From positions 52,552,645-52,616,644 of the forward strand of contig OU744731.1 of the NCBI GenBank assembly GCA_916613615.1: DNA of 64,000 bases, given 5' to 3'. Numbering within the stretch: position 1 is the first letter of the stretch; each line of letters opens with the position of its first letter. Shown one piece after another: positions 57,632 through 64,000 of this stretch. Source of the DNA: Steromphala cineraria (lineage: Eukaryota > Mollusca > Gastropoda > Trochida > Trochidae). The notes beneath the pieces are model-generated. The model saw only the letters and a list, made by a program, of their open reading frames with translations. It was not told where the DNA came from and did no database searches. The position numbers and the translations under genes are program-made.

Positions 57632-57926
57632 TATAGTGCTGTTGTGCCTTTTAGGGGTAATTCCAGGGTTCCCAGAATTTTATTCAAAAACTACATAGCC
57701 GGGGATGTTTTGAAGTGAAATAGTTTTTAGGGTTGCAAGATCATTGTGTTCTAAGTCATAATCATAAATTTTCAAATTAATGTTACGTGAAGGCGGTCAG
57801 ACTACAGGCGGGGGTATGTGAGCCGCGCTCACTTTTGCCTTGTTTGGTAACTAGCTGAACAATGAACATTTACAGAGAATTTGAAACCTTTAGAGTCTTC
57901 AAGTCTCCTCATCGTTTATATAGAGA

Positions 57927-58071
57927 TTATTAACCAAGTGTGTTTCCGTATCATTAATATCATATAATAGGAATAAAATTTGTATTATGCGAGCCTTTGG
58001 CGAGCATAATACATATATTTTTATTCCTATTATATGATATTAATGATACGGAAACACACGAGGTTAATAAT
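57927..58071. repeat. Foldback element
   Basis: TTATTAACC...GTGTTTCCGTATCATTAATA with TCATATAATAGGAATAAAA pairs with its complement on the right. The outer arms are about 60 bp with few mismatches, and the centre GTATTATGCGAGCC...GGCGAGCATAATAC pairs as well. Similar to the foldback at 11,513 in shape but not in sequence. Confidence 0.88.
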
Positions 58072-61000
58072 TTCTTTATCATATAATGTCATTTTGAAAT
58101 AAAAGGATTTAAACGAAAATATGATACCTTCTAAAAATATGTTTGACCTTGATTTCGCGGAGTAATTGCTTTCACAATAAACCAAGGTGAAGGTCATATT
58201 GTCGGCGATGTACAGTTGTGAACAGTCTAGAAATATTCCTTCATGAAATGATTTTTTTCACAGTGATAGAAACGTCTCCTTCAATCTATGAACATTTTCA
58301 GTCTGATTTCCAATGCCAGGTAAACATTGCATTTTTAAATAACACAAAATGTGTAAGAACCAGTTGTCAACGTCGCTACAACAGGGGAAGTAACTCTAAC
58401 TGCATTTTGAAAAGCTGCATTGTCATTGTTGTTACGCCAGTTCAGTTACGGTATCATTAGACTAAACGTCGACTATTTGCGAAGGTGAGGTTGTTGCGTT
58501 TGTAACTACGATACTAGATAATCTGTACTATCACTAGAATATGATTTGTTTATGCTGGTAAGTTGGTAACTGACACGACCAAAGCGATCTAGGCCTATGT
58601 TATGCACGAAAATTGAAGCACCTATTTTTTCGATAGCCGATATTGTTAGCTGCATATCGTTTTATTTTTACACGCACAATGAAAACAACTTGAAATGCTT
58701 CAATAACCAAGCTATTTCTAAAATACGAATGCGTGATAAGTTTTGACAGATTTTGTTTACGATACCCGATAGTTTATTCGATAAAAGAACCCACAAAACC
58801 TGAATACTCCCGACGATGTTATCAATGTTTAGAGACTGGTTTAGGACTCGCATGACATGCATGGAGTTTTGAGAAAATAGTTCGGGTTTTGACCTCATTT
58901 GCATTGTTATCAGGGATCTGATAACATGATTACAAGATGGGTTTATTGCACAGATAACACTGCCCATTATATGATAAAATATGATATCAGATTGATGAGT
59001 TATGTTTCGCTGTTCATTGTTTGTTAGAGGGATGGAGAATCTGAATCTCAAAAGCAAATGGGTTAACCTTCTGCCTGCTGGATTGTTTTGAAGTATTTGC
59101 TTGGAGCTTCAAAAGTGTAAAATTTTAACAATGACGTCACATTGGATTCTATCATATTTAGCTTCTCCCTCCTTTCTAAAACACATAATTTTAAAAAATA
59201 AAATAAATTCTTGTAAATAAATTGATTTTCTTACTTGACATAGTTTTTATTTTTCCCAAATAATCAATCCTTTTTTTACAATTAGGTTTATATCCACATG
59301 ACAATGAATAAAAATGAAAAATTACACAAGTCATAATTTTGTACTTAATTTTCAAAATCGTACTTTTTTGTCAATAAATATTTCTGTAGAAAATAATTTA
59401 TATCAGTTTATTCAGAAATAAATTCTGTACCAGAAAAAAATTGTTCTGCACGAATGTGACTTTCTTCCAACAAACAAGAGCTTGTTACAAACGATGTCAG
59501 TTGAAATGATGAATTTTCAACGTAATTTCAAGCAGTCAAAATATTTACTCAACGATGCAATTTACTTCCGTGTTGATGTTTTTACAAATAATGTATCAAT
59601 CATTTTCAAAATCACACAAAAGTTTAAGTAATCGATTTGCCTTTCTATGTCCCAAATATGAGTATTAAATATTGTCGTTTTCATACAAATATACGTCCAT
59701 CTCTTATTGATATCGCCACTAATGACAGATGAAAAAAGATCGTAACATCTCGCAAGATCGCGAAAATGTTGAACGATGACAATGCTGTTTAAATCGAGAT
59801 ATTTTGAGATCAGTGTCATCCTATAATTTTTCCACTTAAAACCAAGAATGAAATACATTTCTACGAATGACTGTTAAAGGGTTTACGGAAATTCATTGCA
59901 GAATAGATGCAAAATACATTTTAACTTGGATTGAGATTTCCTTCGCTACGGCGGGGCACATATCAAAACAGCACCAATGCTTTACATGACAATCATGTAG
60001 CCCATATTGTCTAATCGTATTTGTACAATAATTCTGGAACATTAAACAAAAATAAAACATGTGTGGTGTCTAAAATGTATTTTTTCACAATTCTAGATTT
60101 TTTTTCGATCTAAAACACCATTTAGTTTATTACTGCTAAGCTTGTTTTATGAGATACCCCCCATTCATGGCGTCATATCAGCAACATGCCAATGCCAATT
60201 TAGTTACGAGAATTTTTTTGGCGAAATTGTTTATACGAACAATAATTCTATTGACAAACAAATTTTAAACCTGAAATAGTGGACATGGATGTCTTACCAA
60301 TCCTATTCGTACAAAAATTTCATATTTAAGCGACTTATTAATTTGAAATTAACGATTCCAGTGATGTAACATCGACGGTCGGCGGGATCAAGACTGCGCT
60401 ATGCTCGATTTGTTCAAATGGCACGGTCAACGTGTTGGGGAAAAACACATCTCACTTGAAAATCAAATACGATTACGGTTTATTTTGTATATATTTGAGC
60501 AAGAAATGTCATATAGATTTCATACATATCAAATACAAATCAAAACAGTCAAATTACTCACTCATATTTTATTGGCAAACGACATCTTCGTGAAATTTCA
60601 TCATGACGACTATTTGACATCATGCGAACAATGCAAGTCAGTAGTAGTCGATAAACGAAGTGTTGCGGCTAAATATTACGTCAATTAACATTGTTTTAGA
60701 CTAATGTGGTAAAACTAAATTGCAATTGTGTTGATTTGACTAATTTTATTTATTGATATGACTTGTTATTTGCCACTCCGAACCGTTTGAAATATGGAGA
60801 AAAAAATTACGACATTGACCTCGCTGAAATATCGTTATCAGCTGTTATGCCATCATTTGGCGCGAAGCGACCCATGAAACTGTTGAAACAAATCGATACT
60901 CGATGTGATGTTTTTTACATTATTTCGGAATATTTGCAATTTTTATGAACATCATTTGACAAGGAATTGCATCACATGTGTTTATTCAATTTTTGAGGAT

Positions 61001-62100
61001 TATGAGATTCTGAATAACGTAAGTTAATTACGCTGATAATTTTACAAGTGTTTTTCAAAAAACGATCGTTTGATGTTTACATTTGCCGACAAAGTCTTAT
61101 TTTCTCTATAGTTTTATGACGAAGAAAGATTTTATTTTGGAATTTCAAAGAGTAATAGGATATTATTTTCCGAACAGAATGATATAACACTTGAGTATTT
61201 TAAAAGCACTTTGAAACGAACTTTGCCACATTCAACAAGATAGGTAAATTCGCTGTTAGTAAGAAAAACACGCACCTGCACGTCGCTTTTCTTATTGAAA
61301 ATACGTTCGATATTTTTAATTCGTCACTTCTTGATAACGGAAAACTTTATCCTTATAATTATTTCACCACGAGAAAGGCAATTGATTTGTGATTCGAAAA
61401 ATATTAACTTTCTCAACATTTACGGAACTTCGTCACAAACGTTTGTCGTTTGTATGTCAAAGGGTCATATTTCAATGACGTGTAAATTAGTAATTAAAGT
61501 CTGGGCCGCAGGTGCGGCCTGCAGTCAGGAGAGGGTTAATAGGTTTTTGAATTTAATGTTGATTTTAGCCAGATAAAGTTAATACAAATTAATCTAACAT
61601 ATTCACTTTCAAATTACGAAACAACTGGTTTTAAAAAAAATGTAAATGCAGCTGTTTATATATATGTAGAATGCCAAAATTGCACATACAATTCAAACCT
61701 ATCAAACACTATCAACCCTAATTGTCATTGTGACTGCTTACGATAAGATATCAAAATTAAATGTTTCACTATTTGACACGCTGCATTGTCTGTTTTTCTA
61801 TCATAGTTCAAATTTATATCTTCTTTTGTCGTTATTCAAAATATATTAGCTTTAGAATGATACTACCAGCAAAAGTCAGTACTTCAAATGACACCATTGA
61901 TCTGAAGTTTGGCATCTGTGATTCCAACAACTCACAGTTTCCCCCCTTTAGTTGGTTCTGTTCTGTTCCTTGGAGTATAGTAAAGTGAAGAGTCTAAATT
62001 TCTAAAATGGAAATATTTTTGTTAGTTAGTATCACAAGTTCACCAATAATACAAAAACTCAGTATTCCCCTGGCGTTTATAGTATATTAACTATTCTCCA
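58072..62100. other. AT-rich but CpG-rich region with no recognised gene
   Basis: CG dinucleotides are common (for example six in 59,641-59,760) although the base composition is AT-rich; by comparison 39,241-39,360 has none. Frames of 129 codons (58,668-59,057, minus), 98 codons (59,562-59,858, minus), 95 codons (60,401-60,688, plus) and 93 codons (61,295-61,576, plus) match no family I know. They are not flanked by convincing splice sites, so I do not call them genes. GGCCGCAGGTGCGGCC (61,504) is a small palindrome. No terminal repeats were found that would define it as a single insertion. Confidence 0.5.
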
Positions 62101-62390
62101 CAATTCATCTACAGATCAAAATTCTGTCAAGTGAGTTCCAACGGTTGTAAACTTTTCATCACAGCTTTATGGTTAGATGGAGACCAATTGTGTTCTCTAC
62201 TCCAGGGACATAGCTGGAAATTGGTACTTCAGACATAAACAAGTTTATTGAGGTCGATGACAGTAAGGGTTATACACAGGGGACTCTTTGGTTCTTCAAA
62301 ATATTTGGCTGCTGTCATATCCTACTCTATCTACTGTTGGATGGGGCTGTTTGAGGAAAAACAAACATGTTTATCTATACTATTTGTCAA

Positions 62391-62725
62391 GGGGCGGGAT
62401 AACTTTAGGACAAAAAACAGCGGTTAGCGTGTTCGGCTTTGGGTCGAGAGGTCAGTTGTTTGAAACCTGCCAGGGGCTCAGCAACTTTGTCTACAGTAGA
62501 GAACTATTGTACACGCAGTAAGGTTTGACTGCAATGCTACACTGAATTGCAGCACAGTACCACCCATGGTTCGCTACTTCCAGATGTTGCTCGCAGGTTT
62601 CACCACGATGCCTTTATAAACCTTAATAGCATTGCGGGCTTTCTCCCTGGAAAAATGCTAGCAGCTGTGATATTAGTGAAATACTCTTGAAAGTGGCGTT
62701 CAACCCACACCACCTCTCTTCACTT
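62391..62725 (+). mobile_element. S1 SINE with an insertion in box A
   Basis: GGGGCGGGATA is followed by a foreign ACTTTAGGACAAAAAACAG-like stretch, then GCGGTTAGCGTGTTCGG and the rest of a typical S1 copy (AGCAACTTTGTCTACAGTAG, GCACAGTACCACCCATGG, TTGCGGGCTTTCTCCCTGG). Insertion in the A box should prevent transcription. Confidence 0.82.
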
Positions 62726-63298
62726 TTTGTCATTGATGTGAACTTCAAAAACTAACTGTGCTTTATACTTTCTATATTTTCTTTAAAAAAAACCCACGAC
62801 AATGGTGTTCTATTTAACCAGATTGATATTAAAATTAAAGTGATAATTGGACAATTTCTATCGGTGTAAACAATCACTTGCTTGACTAAGTTGGCAGATA
62901 CTTACTTAGCCTCTAGATATTTTTATCTGATACATACAAGGCAATCCATCTTTTGACCCCTCTGGTATTAAAAAACTGTTATACCATATGATACGGTAAG
63001 TCAATCAACTCTAGCCATTATGTAGGCTGAGAAAATTGTTAAGTGCACTTCACAAGCCTAATGAAAGTAATTTTGCAACATCAACGTAAAAGATCTACAA
63101 TTTAGTCCTACAAGAACACATACTAACTGCCTACAGGTCAATGAAAATGAGAGTTGAATACTCAAGGGAATCTTTAAAGAACTCAACACCAATCTGCGAA
63201 AACTAAAAGATTTAGGGATGTTGATAGACTACTAAAGAGGCATAAGACTACTATTTAAGAGGCATTACAGTCTCCTGAAGACTAGTTTCATTAAGTCA
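62726..63298. other. Noncoding stretch
   Basis: Nothing recognised. Confidence 0.4.
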
Positions 63299-64000
63299 GT
63301 CACCAGGCCACTGCTAAGGTCTCCTTACCACTTATTCTAGTCATGTTGGTGAAGTGTTTTCTATTAGAGCTTGTGCGTTTCTTATAGCTGACAATTGATC
63401 TGTCACATCCAGTCTGTGCTTTGTACTTCATCTGTCTATTGGAATAAATTGTGTGTAAGAACGTTTCCCATATCAATGGCAACTTAACAGTTTTACTCAT
63501 GTATATAGATACAATATCTTAAAGTAGTTTTGGCATATATTGTCTCTGGCTGGGACCAAAGGAAAAACATGAATTTTCCTGATTACTTAGATGAATTAAA
63601 ATTACAAAGACATGTTGCATTAGCTCAAAAATGGCATATAAACATACATTTCCTTTACAAGATATGTTTACATAATTGTTTTCTTTAAAAAAGTTAGGAG
63701 CATAAATCTTTAAATCATGGCATGGGCCTCTAGGACCCCAGCAGTTAAAAAAAGATGGCCATTTTATGAAAATCATGGGAGAATGGCCCGGGGCCACCAT
63801 AAATCTGCAGCTCTGTAAAGGTAAAAGATTGTTGTCTAGGGATTTTGATCTGATCCCTGGACTTCAAGTCATCACCAAGGTACTGCTAAGGTCTCCTTAC
63901 CACTTATCCTTAGCATATAGGTGAAGTGTTTTCTGTCAAGGCTTGTACATTTGAGATATTGCTGACAATAAAACTGTCACATCCAGACTCTGTTGTGTGT
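63299..64000 (+). repeat. Direct duplication, period about 575 bp
   Basis: CTGCTAAGGTCTCCTTACCA, GGTGAAGTGTTTTCT, GCTTGT and CTGTCACATCCAG run in order at 63,310-63,420 and again at 63,883-63,990. The second copy runs to the window edge. The spacer (63,440-63,870) is noncoding. Confidence 0.85.

Larger units (their letters stand above)
56511..57817. mobile_element. ATACCCCCGC-ended element carrying a 162-bp array
   Basis: The left end ATACCCCCGC and right end GCGGGGGTAT are inverted. The first 30 bases also fold on themselves (ATACCCCCGC...GTCGGGGGTAT), followed by a CCGTCCGTCC tract (56,556-56,590). The interior is the 162-bp array plus a nested pogo-type MITE. No transposase. The organisation (inverted edges, CCGTCC tract, long-unit array) parallels the repeat at 16,806-18,715, although the units are unrelated in sequence. 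Confidence 0.8.

Noticed and set aside
58668..59057. 129-codon minus-strand frame as a gene
   Set aside because: No recognisable motif, no splice or promoter context, and low-complexity hydrophobic composition. Left as unexplained rather than annotated.

Overview
This is a stretch of metazoan nuclear genome. It is AT-rich and intron-dense, with GT/AG splice sites, tRNA-derived SINEs, an APE-type LINE, hAT, pogo/Tc1 and TTAA-flanked DNA elements, foldback elements and many tandem arrays. A short CCCTAA-type tract and the AGCTCATC.../CCGTCCGTCC-type repeats resemble those of marine invertebrates such as molluscs, but the species cannot be fixed from the sequence.

Only one host gene is convincing. 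It is the 5' part of a DNAAF9 (C20orf194/Shulin) orthologue on the + strand, with 14 coding exons between 1,631 and 12,214. All splice phases chain without a stop for about 352 residues, roughly the first 30% of the vertebrate protein. Exon 14 ends in phase 1 at a good donor. No later exon was recognised in the remaining 51.8 kb, so most of the window is probably one very large intron, or the locus is rearranged.

Region by region: (1) 0.3-5.9 kb holds a Tc1-like MITE just upstream of the gene, plus a SINE, a foldback and a hAT MITE inside introns. (2) 8.9-12.4 kb holds SINE pieces, a decayed array and foldbacks in the large intron 13, then a small duplication of the exon-14 tail. (3) 14.4-39.3 kb is a three-copy, direct, tandem segmental duplication (about 1.3, 13.3 and 10.3 kb). 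Insertions specific to one copy, with the empty site kept in another, make it a readable record of transposition: two hAT elements, a TTAA element, a pogo MITE, SINEs, and a frameshifted APE/RT LINE inserted in a 62-bp minisatellite. (4) 39.3-54 kb is noncoding with smaller direct and inverted duplications and arrays of about 170, 59 and 24 bp. (5) 54-58 kb holds a MITE, a tRNA-type SINE, two LINE 3' fragments and a 1.3-kb element carrying an exact 162-bp array. (6) 58.1-62 kb is AT-rich but unusually CpG-rich. (7) 62.4-64 kb has another SINE and a short tandem duplication.

No tRNA, rRNA, CRISPR or operon-like feature is credible. The most interesting material is the mobile-element record in the triplicated block, the 146-bp and 162-bp arrays inside DNA elements, the hAT family with palindromic subterminal motifs, and a SINE family that shares its 3' tail with the resident LINE.
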